Positions 9,209 through 16,656 of a stretch of DNA of 23,523 nucleotides are shown piece by piece. Both the position numbers and the translations under genes were made by a program. Positions within the stretch are counted from its first letter, which is position 1; each line of letters opens with the position of its first letter. The notes below the pieces were generated by a model, which ran no database searches, was not told the origin of the DNA, and saw only the letters and a program-made list of their open reading frames with translations. Origin of the DNA: CAZMGV01 sp964621525 [NCBI: uncultured bacterium] (GTDB taxonomy: Bacteria > JAGRBM01); assembly GCA_964621525.1 (NCBI GenBank), contig CAZUMS010000036.1, positions 59 through 23,581 on the forward strand, written 5' to 3'.

Positions 9209-10983
9209 CGCCGGGGTTTCTTCGGTGCCTTCTTCGGCTCTGGACGGCCTTCGTGATCCCTGATCTTTTTCTCGATCCTGGCCTTGAGATCCGGGTCCGG
9301 GTTGAGGTCCAGGGACTGCTTCCAGGCTTCGACCGCCTTCTGGATTTCGCCTGTGGCGAGGTAGGCATCACCCAGGTGATCGCGGATTTCGGAGACGCCG
9401 GGCGACATGTCCGCCGCCTGATGAAGTACCTCGAGGGCTTCGGCGAACTTCGCCTGGCGGAACAGCACCCAGCCCAGGGAGTCGGTAATGTTCCCGTCGT
9501 CCGGCTGGAGTTCCAGAGCCTGCCGGATCAGCTTTTCGGCCTCTTCGAGGTGAACTCCCCGGTCTGCCCAGCTGTACCCGATGAAGTTGAGCGCTTCGGC
9601 GTTCTTCGGCTCTTTCGCCAGCACTTCCTGCATCACCCGGATCGAAGCGTCAAAATCCTCTTTCTCGAGCAGGTACGCGAGCACGATGCGAAGCCGGATC
9701 GAGAGGGGAAATTTCTGGAGCGCCTCGCGGGCGACCCGGATGCCCTCGCCCGTCTGGCGCAGCCTGAGGTGCAGGGCGGCGAGATATTCCGGGAAGCGGG
9801 TTTCGTCCGGGTACTGGGCGATTGCCTGCCGGAGGGAATCCACGGCTTCGTTCTGCCGCTGGAGCTTTTCGAGGACAAAGGCACGGTAAAGCAGAGACTC
9901 CGTATAGACGGCCGTTCCCGGCTTGATCCTGACGAACTCCGCCTCGGCCGCCTCGGACTGCCCGATGCTGTCCAGGCTCACGGCCAGATAGTACCGGGCA
10001 GCCTCGTTATTCGGATCCCGTGCGAGCACGAGGCGGAACTCTTCGATCGCCGATTCGTAGTTCTTCTGCTCGAAATAGGCGTACCCAAGCCGGGCGAGCA
10101 CATCGAGGTTGCCCGGCTGCATCTGCCGTTCCTTCTCGAGCACCGTCACGGCTGTCTGAAGATCGCCCTGGTTGATGAGGGCCGAACTGTAGAGCCGCCG
10201 GAGCTCCTCGTTGTCCGGATCGATCTCCTGCGTGAGGATCCGGAGCATGTCGAGGGCCTTTTTCTTCTCCCCGTACTGCTCGTAGAGGAGGAACAGGTCC
10301 ACATAGGCCCGTTTGAACCGGGGCGCGGCGGCGATGGTCTCCCGGTAATAGGCTTCGGCTTCCTCGAATTTGCCCTGCGTCGCCCGGATCTGCGCCACGG
10401 AGAACAGGGCCACAGCGTTGCCGGGGTCGTAATCCAGCACCTCGTCGAAGGAATCGGCGGCGTCATTCAGGCGGCCAAGCGACGCCTCGAGCGAACCCTT
10501 CTGAAGCAGTGCCTGAATATGTCCCGGTTCCACCTTGAGGGCCGCATCGAGCTCGTCGGCGGCATCGGACAGGGCACCGCGGGCCGTGAGCAGCTGGGCA
10601 TACTTGAGCCGCGCCGTGACATTGCGGACATCCAGCCGGACCGCTTCCTTCGCGGCCCCCTCGGCCTGCTCGAGTTCCCCCTTCATCTGGTGGATCTGTG
10701 CCAGCCGGAGCTGGATTTCCGATGAAGCGGGATCGAAGCGGGCGGCATCCTCGAAATCGGATTGCGCCCCGGGGATATCGCCGGTACGGAGTTTCATCTC
10801 GCCATCGAAAAACCGGCGGAACGCCCGGCTGTCGGCTTCGTTCTGCGCCTGGACACCCGCCAGCACCATGTCCCCGGAACCGGGGACGGACACTGGCGTT
10901 CCCGCACAGGCGGCAAGAAATGGCAGGATCAGGGCGGGGAAAATCCGCCTGGTTACGGAACTGCTGGAAAAACCGGAAGACAT
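9205..10983 (-). CDS. TPR-repeat lipoprotein
   Basis: The 592-residue protein has a signal peptide ending in the lipobox LAAC, lipidated at C26. The rest consists of about a dozen tetratricopeptide repeats, with many A-x-YY-L-A and P-x-N/D repeat boundaries visible, and a short lysine/arginine/proline tail (EPKKAPKKPRR). It should be a membrane-anchored periplasmic scaffold for protein-protein contacts. The ATG at 10983 was chosen because it gives a complete signal peptide; the frame is open upstream to 11061, but that adds polar sequence. No good ribosome-binding site is seen. Its stop overlaps the start of the next lipoprotein gene, which suggests a joint function. Similar large TPR lipoproteins are common in Deltaproteobacteria near export or gliding genes, so no specific role can be given. 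Confidence 0.9.
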   Translation of the reverse strand: MSSGFSSSSVTRRIFPALILPFLAACAGTPVSVPGSGDMVLAGVQAQNEADSRAFRRFFDGEMKLRTGDIPGAQSDFEDAARFDPASSEIQLRLAQIHQMKGELEQAEGAAKEAVRLDVRNVTARLKYAQLLTARGALSDAADELDAALKVEPGHIQALLQKGSLEASLGRLNDAADSFDEVLDYDPGNAVALFSVAQIRATQGKFEEAEAYYRETIAAAPRFKRAYVDLFLLYEQYGEKKKALDMLRILTQEIDPDNEELRRLYSSALINQGDLQTAVTVLEKERQMQPGNLDVLARLGYAYFEQKNYESAIEEFRLVLARDPNNEAARYYLAVSLDSIGQSEAAEAEFVRIKPGTAVYTESLLYRAFVLEKLQRQNEAVDSLRQAIAQYPDETRFPEYLAALHLRLRQTGEGIRVAREALQKFPLSIRLRIVLAYLLEKEDFDASIRVMQEVLAKEPKNAEALNFIGYSWADRGVHLEEAEKLIRQALELQPDDGNITDSLGWVLFRQAKFAEALEVLHQAADMSPGVSEIRDHLGDAYLATGEIQKAVEAWKQSLDLNPDPDLKARIEKKIRDHEGRPEPKKAPKKPRR

Positions 10984-11033
10984 CGAAGGCGAACCGTAGC
11001 ACAGGGCGTTAGGACCGTCGCTAGTTTCCCCTT

Positions 11034-11062
11034 TTGACGGAACGCCTCGGACCGCCCACAAT
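11034..11062 (+). promoter_or_regulatory. Possible sigma-70 promoter for the small TPR gene
   Basis: TTGACG (11034-11039) and CACAAT (11057-11062) are 17 bases apart in the space between two divergent genes. The first hexamer matches at five of six positions and the second at four. Transcription would start near 11069. Confidence 0.35.
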
Positions 11063-11143
11063 TAATCTTATCTTCATCTGGAAGATTTGCGCGGTCGCCG
11101 GGCGGGAATTCCTGCGGGCCGGGCACTCTTGAGGGCATTGCGG

Positions 11144-11524
11144 GTGGCGCCTCCGGATCTGAACAAGCTGCTGGAAGAGGGCAGAAAAGCCCTTCTTTCC
11201 GACGATCACTCCGGATTCGGCGACGTTCTGGGGCGGCTGAACGAGCACGCCACCCGGATGGCGGATGCCTCGGCGGACGTGGTCCGTGCGCAGCTGCTCT
11301 ACATGGCTGACCGTTACGACGAAGCGCTCGATGCCTGCCGGCAGGCTCTCACGCTGAATTCGGAACACCCGGCCATCCACGAGCTTCGCGCCCAGATATT
11401 CTTCTTCCGGGACCAGCTGGACGAAGCCCAGCAGGCGGCCCTGCAGGCGCTCGAAACCAATCCCGTCGGCCAGATCGCCCGCACCGTGCTCCGCCACATC
11501 GAGCGGCGCCGCTCCCGGCGCTAG
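11144..11524 (+). CDS. Small TPR-repeat protein
   Basis: From the GTG at 11144 this is a 126-residue protein without signal peptide or membrane segment, so probably cytoplasmic. Two tetratricopeptide-like repeats are visible: residues about 47-75 (AQLLYMADRYDEALDACRQAL) and 81-110 (LRAQIFFFRDQLDEAQQAAL). A basic tail (IERRRSRR) closes it. GAGGG lies 9 bases before the GTG. The frame is open back to a TTG at 11087, which would add 19 arginine-rich residues without a good ribosome-binding site. It is convergent with the pseudouridine synthase gene, with one base between the stops. The function is unknown beyond a likely protein-binding role. Confidence 0.75.
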   Translation: MAPPDLNKLLEEGRKALLSDDHSGFGDVLGRLNEHATRMADASADVVRAQLLYMADRYDEALDACRQALTLNSEHPAIHELRAQIFFFRDQLDEAQQAALQALETNPVGQIARTVLRHIERRRSRR

Positions 11525-11525
11525 T

Positions 11526-12209
11526 TCAGTCGAAACCCTTCATGGAGAACGAGGCTTCGGCGAGGGCCTCGCGAAAATCGTCCGGTAGCGGACTGGTGGC
11601 ACGGAGCCGTTTTCCTCCCGGCGGCGTGAAGGCGAGCGACCGGGCATGGAGCAGCGTCCGGCGGCTGCCGACCGGAAAAATCCGGCCGCGGCCGTACTTC
11701 CGGTCACCGATCAGCGGATGACCGTCGTGGGCGAGCTGAACGCGGATCTGGTTCGTCCGGCCGGTGTCCGGCCGGATCTCGAGCAGCGAAACTCCGTGTC
11801 CCGACTGAAGCACCCGGTAGCTCAGCCGGGCCTCAATGCCGAAGCGGGGATTGTAGACCACTGTTTCCACATGGGTCTTGGGATCGGTTCTCAGGTAGTT
11901 GCGGAGCGTCGCCGTTTCCGTTTCGAAGGAGCCCAGGACCAGCGCGAGGTAGACCCGCTCGGTTTCGTGGCGCCGGAACAGGGGTTCGGCGGCTTTGCGG
12001 GCGGACTCGGATTTCGCGAATGCAACGACGCCGCTCGTCTCCCGGTCCAGCCGGTGCAGCGCCTTGAGCGCCGGCGAGTGCTGCTTCTGGAGAATCGCCT
12101 CCAGTGTGCCGGGATCGCCCTTCTCTCCGGTCGTGAGGACACCCGCCGGCTTGTCCACCAGCAGGATATCGTCGTTCTCGAACAGGATGACGGGGTTGCG
12201 AAACAGCAT
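11526..12209 (-). CDS. RluA-family pseudouridine synthase
   Basis: The 227-residue enzyme would convert uridine to pseudouridine in ribosomal or transfer RNA. The RluA catalytic motif HRLDRETSG lies at 52-60, with catalytic D55. The substrate-binding segment GRTNQIRVQLAHDGHPLIGDRKYG, given in part here, follows in the C-terminal third. There is no N-terminal S4 RNA-binding domain, so it resembles the short RluA/TruC-type members, not RluC/RluD. The ATG at 12209 is preceded by AAGGA at 5 bases spacing; a longer open frame upstream has no family similarity and overlaps the divergent gene. It is a stand-alone gene. The modified RNA position cannot be told from the sequence. Confidence 0.92.
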   Translation of the reverse strand: MLFRNPVILFENDDILLVDKPAGVLTTGEKGDPGTLEAILQKQHSPALKALHRLDRETSGVVAFAKSESARKAAEPLFRRHETERVYLALVLGSFETETATLRNYLRTDPKTHVETVVYNPRFGIEARLSYRVLQSGHGVSLLEIRPDTGRTNQIRVQLAHDGHPLIGDRKYGRGRIFPVGSRRTLLHARSLAFTPPGGKRLRATSPLPDDFREALAEASFSMKGFD

Positions 12210-12255
12210 GTCGTCCTTCTTTTGTCTGCCTGACAATAGGTAATAATAGGTGCGT

Positions 12256-12990
12256 ATGAAACGGCGACTGAATGCGAAATTCCTGGGAACCGTTTCCGGA
12301 ACACTGGTCCTGCTTCCGGTGGTCTTCCTGATTATGGCGGAAGCCGCATACCAGATCGCCGAGCGTCTCCGGACCCGTCCGTCCGCGATCAAGGCCGTTT
12401 ATGTCGATCCGCGTGTGGCTGAAGCGATCTGGATCAGCCAGTCCGATCATCCGCCGTACGCCCTGGAACCGGTCTGGCCGTGGAATGTTCTCGCCCGGAT
12501 CTATCTGGTGAAAGCCGGCAAGCACCTTCAGGAAGTGCCCTACCGGAAGGGTGAAACCGTCGCCAGTGCCTGCACGCGCCTCAGGCTGGGTGAACAGAAA
12601 ATCGGCAAAAGCAGCCCCGGTTACCGGTTCAAGGGACTCGTCGATGTCATGTGGCTGTCCAGAAACTCCTCACCGGAGCTGGTCACTTCGTGTGTGGCGG
12701 AAAAATCCGTGTTCTGGTGCGGGATCCGGGGTTATTCCCGTGCAGCCGATGAGCTTCTCGGCAAAAACATGGTGGACCTGACGGCAAACGACATCCTTAC
12801 CTTGTCGTCGATGGCTTATTTCGGCCCCGAATCGGAAGGCCTCCGGAAAATGCTCACGACCCGGCGCAATGAAATGGCAGATGCCTATGTCCGGAACGGG
12901 TTGCTGAAGCAGCCCGAGGCCGACGAACTCAAGAAGGCGCCCCTGCCGGACATCAAACCGTGTCCCGCGGCAGAACCGCCACGGAACTGA
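12256..12990 (+). CDS. Membrane-anchored GT51-like protein lacking the catalytic half
   Basis: The 244-residue product has a basic N-terminus and one transmembrane helix (about 8-30), the topology of a class A penicillin-binding protein. Residues about 131-231 resemble the second half of the GT51 glycosyltransferase domain. VMWLSRNSSPELVTSCVAEK recalls the yxK-E-ILE-YLN segment; GYSRAADELLGKNMVDLT recalls the 'G.eaAA..yFgK...dLtl.E' segment; RRNEMADAYVRNGLL recalls the RR..VL..M...G.I segment. The EDxxFxxHxG catalytic motif and the second catalytic glutamate are not seen, and no transpeptidase domain follows. It is therefore probably inactive as a glycosyltransferase and may act as a regulatory or substrate-binding relative. 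The ATG at 12256 has AGG 5 bases before it; a GTG at 12250 is possible. This assignment is by eye and uncertain. Confidence 0.7.
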   Translation: MKRRLNAKFLGTVSGTLVLLPVVFLIMAEAAYQIAERLRTRPSAIKAVYVDPRVAEAIWISQSDHPPYALEPVWPWNVLARIYLVKAGKHLQEVPYRKGETVASACTRLRLGEQKIGKSSPGYRFKGLVDVMWLSRNSSPELVTSCVAEKSVFWCGIRGYSRAADELLGKNMVDLTANDILTLSSMAYFGPESEGLRKMLTTRRNEMADAYVRNGLLKQPEADELKKAPLPDIKPCPAAEPPRN

Positions 12991-13875
12991 CTATTTCTTC
13001 CGGTCTTCGTCGTGGCCCTGATAGCCGCCGAAAGGCACCGGCTCGGGCCAGCCGTGGGTCTTGTCGAATTCCTTCGGATCGGGAATCGGCCACCGGTCGC
13101 CCCAGATGCTGGCACCGCCGTCCACCTTCAGGGTCTCGGCGGTGATCCAGTCGCCGCCGGGAGACAGGAGATAGGCGACCGCCTGGGCAATTTCTTCCAC
13201 GGAACCGAGACGCTTCAGGGGAATATGCCGGGCGGTGTTGAACACCACGTCCTTCGGGTAGACCCGCATGCCGGTGGAGAAGATCGTCCCCGGCGCGACG
13301 CAGTTCACCTTCACGTTGAACGAGGCCCATTCGACCGCCAGCGTCATCGCCAGGTTCTGGACCGCCGCACGGGCCGCGCTCGTGTGAGCGAGGCCCGGCA
13401 TGCCCCGGTGGCAATCGGCGGTGATGAACACGATCTTGCCGCTGTTCTGCTTGAAGAACGCCTTCTTCGCCGTCGACTGGGAGAAGTAGAACGGCCCGGT
13501 GAGGTTGTTGCCGATGACGGCGTTCCAGCCGTTATCGGTGAAGGCGGCCGCAGGCGACGGGAACTGCCCGCCCGCATTGTTCACGAGAAAATCGATGCGG
13601 CCCATCTTCTCGAGGGCCGTGTCCACGACCCTGTCCACTTCCTCGTGCTTGCGGATGTCGCACAGGGCCCAGTGGACGGGCTTCTTGCCCACGGCGTCCA
13701 TGATCTTTTTCGCTGTCGGTTCGACGTTCTCCTGCTTGCGCGAGCAGATGAGTATTTCGCATCCGAGCGCGGCGAGCTCCGCCGTAATGGCTTCCCCGAT
13801 TCCGGTGCCGCCACCGGTCACGATGGCTTTCTTCCCTTCGAGCAGGTCTTCGCGGAAAATCCGGCTGCGGTGCAT
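12991..13875 (-). CDS. PECR/DECR-like short-chain dehydrogenase (enoyl-CoA reductase)
   Basis: The 294-residue protein is a short-chain dehydrogenase with a Rossmann fold. The nucleotide motif TGGGTGIG is at 20-27 and NNAG at 99-102; a VDGGASIW end-of-core motif is followed by a tryptophan-rich tail. The classical YxxxK active site is replaced: at the matching place the sequence reads HTSAARAAV (164-172), giving T165 and R169. This fits the trans-2-enoyl-CoA reductase (PECR) group, where HSGAARAGV occurs, and the related 2,4-dienoyl-CoA reductases, in which the usual tyrosine is missing. It should use NADPH to reduce an unsaturated fatty acyl-CoA in the cytoplasm. It lies 43 bases after the acyl-CoA racemase gene in the same operon. 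The stop abuts the stop of the opposite gene. Confidence 0.88.
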   Translation of the reverse strand: MHRSRIFREDLLEGKKAIVTGGGTGIGEAITAELAALGCEILICSRKQENVEPTAKKIMDAVGKKPVHWALCDIRKHEEVDRVVDTALEKMGRIDFLVNNAGGQFPSPAAAFTDNGWNAVIGNNLTGPFYFSQSTAKKAFFKQNSGKIVFITADCHRGMPGLAHTSAARAAVQNLAMTLAVEWASFNVKVNCVAPGTIFSTGMRVYPKDVVFNTARHIPLKRLGSVEEIAQAVAYLLSPGGDWITAETLKVDGGASIWGDRWPIPDPKEFDKTHGWPEPVPFGGYQGHDEDRKK

Positions 13876-13918
13876 GGCATTCTCTCCGTTCTGTCAGCAG
13901 GTCAGGACGTTGCCGGCC

Positions 13919-15103
13919 TCAGATCACGCCGCCGGACTTCAGCTTCGCGATCTCGTCGTCGGACAGGCCGAACTCCTTGAGTACGGCGTTCGTATGCTCG
14001 CCGTACTGGGGAGCGGACTTGTCGGCCGTTTTCTTCGCCGTGGAGCTGAACCGGAAGGGCGTGTTGGGGAGCTTCACGTCCTCGCCCTTCTTGTTCTTCA
14101 CGGAAATCCACATCTTGCGGGCGGCGAGCTGGGGATCGTTTTCGGCCTGGGCGAAATCCCAGATGGGTTCCACGCAGCAGTCGGCGTTCTTCAGCAGTTC
14201 GATCCACTCGGCCTGGGTCTTCGACCGGAACAGCTCTTTCACCGTTTCGTAGGCCTTCTCGCCGTCGACGGCCTTCTGGAAGGCGAAGGGAAGGATATCC
14301 TGCCGTCCGGTCGCCTGGCAGAACGCCTGCCAGAACTTGGGCTCGAGCGCACCGGACGACATGTAGCGGCCGTCCTTCGTCTCGTAGATGTTGTAACAGA
14401 CGATCGCACCCGAGAGCATCATGCTGGAGGGCCTGGGAACGCTGTCCTTCTGCTGGAGGAATCCCGCGAAATGCGGCGCGAGGAACGCGAACGAGCCGTC
14501 GTGCATGGAGACGTCGCAGTAGCAGCCTTCGCCCGTCCGCTGGGCCTGAAGCAGCCCGGCGAGGATCGAGGAGAGGCCGAACAGCGCGCCGCCGCCCAGG
14601 TCCGCGAGCTGGAAACCGGCCAGCACGGGGCGGCGGCCCGGCTCGCCCGTGATTCCGCCGACGCCGGCAAGGGCGAGGTAGTTGTTGTCGTGGCCCGCCC
14701 GCTGGGCATACGGGCCGTCCTGCCCGTAGCCGGTAATGGCGCAGTAGACGATCTTCGGATTGATCTTGCGGCAGGTTTCGTAGCCCACGCCCAGTTTCTC
14801 GACGACGCCGGGGCGGAAGGTGTCCACGATGACGTCGAACTTCGGCACGAGCCGGAGCAGCGTCTGGACTCCTTCGGGCTTCTTCAGGTTGATCTTGATC
14901 GACTCCTTGTTGCGGTTGATCGCCACGTAGAAGGCGCTCTGGCCGTCGATGTTCGGCGCGCCGGCACGGGCGTAATCGCCCCCCTGGGTGTCCTCGACCT
15001 TGACGACGCGGGCGCCGAGATCGGCGAGAAGCTGCGTGCAGTAGGGGCCGGGAAGCAGCCGGGAGAGATCCAGCACCTTGATGCCGTCGAGGGGAGCCGC
15101 CAT
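13919..15103 (-). CDS. Alpha-methylacyl-CoA racemase (CoA-transferase family III)
   Basis: The 394-residue enzyme belongs to the CaiB/BaiF family III. The N-terminal LDLSRLLPGPYCTQLLADLGA (partly quoted) and DTFRPGVVEKLGVG are family hallmarks. Residues GHDNNYLALAG (137-147) with H138, LADLGGG (166-172) with D168, and GALEP (251-255) with E254 match the racemase catalytic residues His126, Asp156 and Glu241 of the mycobacterial enzyme at nearly constant offset. That favours a racemase, which interconverts 2R and 2S methyl-branched acyl-CoA so that beta-oxidation can proceed, over a CoA transferase. The ATG at 15103 has AGGA about 9 bases upstream. It lies between the SCP2-like gene and the PECR-like gene. 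Confidence 0.92.
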   Translation of the reverse strand: MAAPLDGIKVLDLSRLLPGPYCTQLLADLGARVVKVEDTQGGDYARAGAPNIDGQSAFYVAINRNKESIKINLKKPEGVQTLLRLVPKFDVIVDTFRPGVVEKLGVGYETCRKINPKIVYCAITGYGQDGPYAQRAGHDNNYLALAGVGGITGEPGRRPVLAGFQLADLGGGALFGLSSILAGLLQAQRTGEGCYCDVSMHDGSFAFLAPHFAGFLQQKDSVPRPSSMMLSGAIVCYNIYETKDGRYMSSGALEPKFWQAFCQATGRQDILPFAFQKAVDGEKAYETVKELFRSKTQAEWIELLKNADCCVEPIWDFAQAENDPQLAARKMWISVKNKKGEDVKLPNTPFRFSSTAKKTADKSAPQYGEHTNAVLKEFGLSDDEIAKLKSGGVI

Positions 15104-15124
15104 AGAACTGTTCCTTTCGGTAGG

Positions 15125-15166
15125 GAAAGAAAAGCCGGGGCCCGGTTTGATTACCCGGACCCCGGC
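15125..15166 (-). terminator. Hairpin terminator between SCP2-like and racemase genes
   Basis: On the minus strand a stem formed by 15166-15155 and 15145-15134 (11 of 12 pairs, one C-A mismatch) encloses a 9-base loop and is followed by TTTTCTTT. It starts 33 bases after the SCP2-like stop and ends 21 bases before the racemase ATG. It probably reduces readthrough within the operon, so that the small carrier is made in excess. Confidence 0.75.
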
Positions 15167-15199
15167 CGAACTTGAGTCAGTTTACGAGTCGCGCGGGGT

Positions 15200-15547
15200 T
15201 CAGTTACCGCCGCCGGGGTTCAGCACCTGACCGAGCTTGAAGGCGAACGACATGTCGCCCGAGACCATCAGCTTGCCGCTCATGAACGCCATCTGGCCGT
15301 CCATCTCGCGGTTGTTGATGGCGAGGAAAGTCTCGTCGTCGACGGTGATCGTGCAGTCGGCATCGCCGTCGGCTTCGGTCACGCCCACGTTGTCCTTGCA
15401 GTTCACCAGCCACGTGCCGCCCTTGGCGCCCGTGACCACGAACTTGAAGATGCCGCCCACGTTGGCCTTCGCAACCTCGGCGTGGGGAGTCAGCTTCTCT
15501 CCCATGTCCTTGAACAGATCCTTGCAGTTATCGTACTTTTTCGCCAT
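15200..15547 (-). CDS. SCP2 sterol-transfer family lipid carrier
   Basis: The 115-residue protein has the SCP2 fold. Features seen are a buried beta-sheet with GIFKFVVTG and GTWLVNCKD, then DCTITVDDETFLAINNRE, the MAFMSGKLMVSGDM turn, and the closing LGQVLNPGG helix. These are the core family signatures, and the size is that of a single SCP2 domain. It has no signal peptide and should bind fatty acyl-CoA or sterol-like lipids in the cytoplasm. The ATG at 15547 has AGGGAG about 10 bases before it; the open frame runs back to 15649, but that part overlaps the operator. It is the promoter-proximal gene of the lipid operon. Confidence 0.92.
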   Translation of the reverse strand: MAKKYDNCKDLFKDMGEKLTPHAEVAKANVGGIFKFVVTGAKGGTWLVNCKDNVGVTEADGDADCTITVDDETFLAINNREMDGQMAFMSGKLMVSGDMSFAFKLGQVLNPGGGN

Positions 15548-15634
15548 GGCGTTCTCTCCCTTGGGGTTTTTTACCGGGCGGATAGACTTCGGCAGGCGTT
15601 TTGCGCCCCGATAGCCTTCGGCCTCCGTTCCGAT

Positions 15635-15652
15635 TGACTGAACAATCAATCA
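15635..15652. promoter_or_regulatory. FadR/TetR-type operator palindrome
   Basis: TGACTGA-ACAA-TCAATCA is an 18-base pseudo-palindrome with 7-base arms, matching at six of seven positions. Its layout and sequence are very close to the Bacillus FadR operator TGAATGA-N4-TCATTCA, and similar sites occur before fatty-acid degradation genes under TetR-type repressors. It lies just downstream of the predicted promoter of the lipid operon, so binding would block transcription. No repressor gene is in the window. Confidence 0.65.
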
Positions 15653-15661
15653 GACGCGGCG

Positions 15662-15690
15662 AAGCTACCCAAAGAGTCACGCCGCGTCAA
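15662..15690 (-). promoter_or_regulatory. Candidate promoter of the lipid operon
   Basis: On the minus strand TTGACG (15685-15690) and TAGCTT (15662-15667) are 17 bases apart. The first hexamer matches at five of six positions, the second weakly at three. Transcription would start near 15655, placing the operator palindrome at about +3 to +20. Confidence 0.4.
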
Positions 15691-15710
15691 CAGCAAAGAT
15701 TGAGCGGGGT

Positions 15711-16451
15711 TCACCACTGGGCTCCCACCGAAAATTCCGGTCCGTGGAGGGTTTTGTCCCCCAGATGCTGCCACCGCCAGCCTGCCCGGATATTCCAGTA
15801 CTGCCGGAGAAATACCCCACCAATCCGGTAGTCATGAAGCGTATGTTCGCTGATATCAGTCCAGCGTCCATCTCCCTCAAAACCCCAGTTTTCAGCTGGA
15901 TAAATCCCTGTCAGCACACCGCCCTCGAAGCCCGACTGCACCTTGTTCCCCCGGAGCGTCCGACCACCCAGCGACAGATCCATCCGGAATTTTCGGCTTG
16001 CCGAGATCCTGTAGAGAAACGCACCCGAAAACTGGCTCTGCCGGTCGCGGGGATCATGCTCCCAGTACTGAAGGAAGCTAAACGAGGCTCCCACGACGGA
16101 GTATCCCAGCTCGACCCGGGTGTTGAGGCCATCCGTGTCCTCGAATACCCGTTGGTACGATACCTCCGCACGGGCGAAGGGCAGCACCCGGTCACCCGAT
16201 TTTCGTTCGGTCTGAAAAAACAGGTGGGTATCTGAATTTACCTCCAGCACCCTTATTAGGAGATCGGTAACCTTCTCTGTACCACTCTTTTCTTCGGTGG
16301 CCTGGTCACTATCAGGAACATTCTTCCTTGTAGGCCTTGCTGTGCGTTCCCTTCCCCCGCCTCTCTCAAAATCGTCCAGATCTCCGGCGAATACGCTGCG
16401 GGGAAGCAGAAGAACCACTACTGTCAGAATCAGCTGGCGAACGAATGTCAT
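15711..16451 (-). CDS. Putative outer-membrane beta-barrel protein
   Basis: From the ATG at 16451 the product has 246 residues, with a signal peptide (MTFVRQLILTVVVLLLPRSVFA, cleavage near 22) and a polar, charged stretch (about 23-65). The rest shows many alternating hydrophobic strands, for example FARAEVSYQRVF, TRVELGYSVVGASFSFLQYW and YWNIRAGWRWQHL, and ends in tryptophan, as expected for a barrel inserted by BAM. Similar proteins are described as lipid A deacylase-like or DUF2490 barrels, but I do not recognise a family. Other starts are an ATG at 16469 and a TTG at 16511; none has a clear ribosome-binding site. Base composition looks lower in GC than the neighbours, which may hint at transfer. 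Confidence 0.78.
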   Translation of the reverse strand: MTFVRQLILTVVVLLLPRSVFAGDLDDFERGGGRERTARPTRKNVPDSDQATEEKSGTEKVTDLLIRVLEVNSDTHLFFQTERKSGDRVLPFARAEVSYQRVFEDTDGLNTRVELGYSVVGASFSFLQYWEHDPRDRQSQFSGAFLYRISASRKFRMDLSLGGRTLRGNKVQSGFEGGVLTGIYPAENWGFEGDGRWTDISEHTLHDYRIGGVFLRQYWNIRAGWRWQHLGDKTLHGPEFSVGAQW

Positions 16452-16656
16452 TGGTAGATGTATATGCATAACACCGGCAGATGATGGAAACCCGTGCCGT
16501 AGATCACGCAACCCCCCGTTCTTCCGGCCTTTTACCCCGGTTCAGAATCCCTCTTGACCCTCCCCGGCCGAAGATATACACGGTTGGCCCTTATCGACCG
16601 GTCCCCGCGTGGTGGCGGCCCGGTCCAGATACGCAGGAACTCTGAAGGAGACCCCC

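Noticed and set aside
9253-10725. Long plus-strand open frame of 490 codons
   Set aside because: It is antisense to the TPR lipoprotein gene. Its repeated pattern only mirrors the TPR repeats on the other strand.
11521-11530. Terminator between the convergent small TPR and pseudouridine synthase genes
   Set aside because: The stops are one base apart and no hairpin with a T tract lies just beyond either stop; termination may depend on Rho.
13499-15175. Long plus-strand open frame of 558 codons
   Set aside because: It is antisense to the well-supported reductase and racemase genes, has no recognisable domain and is rich in residues typical of shadow frames in GC-rich DNA.
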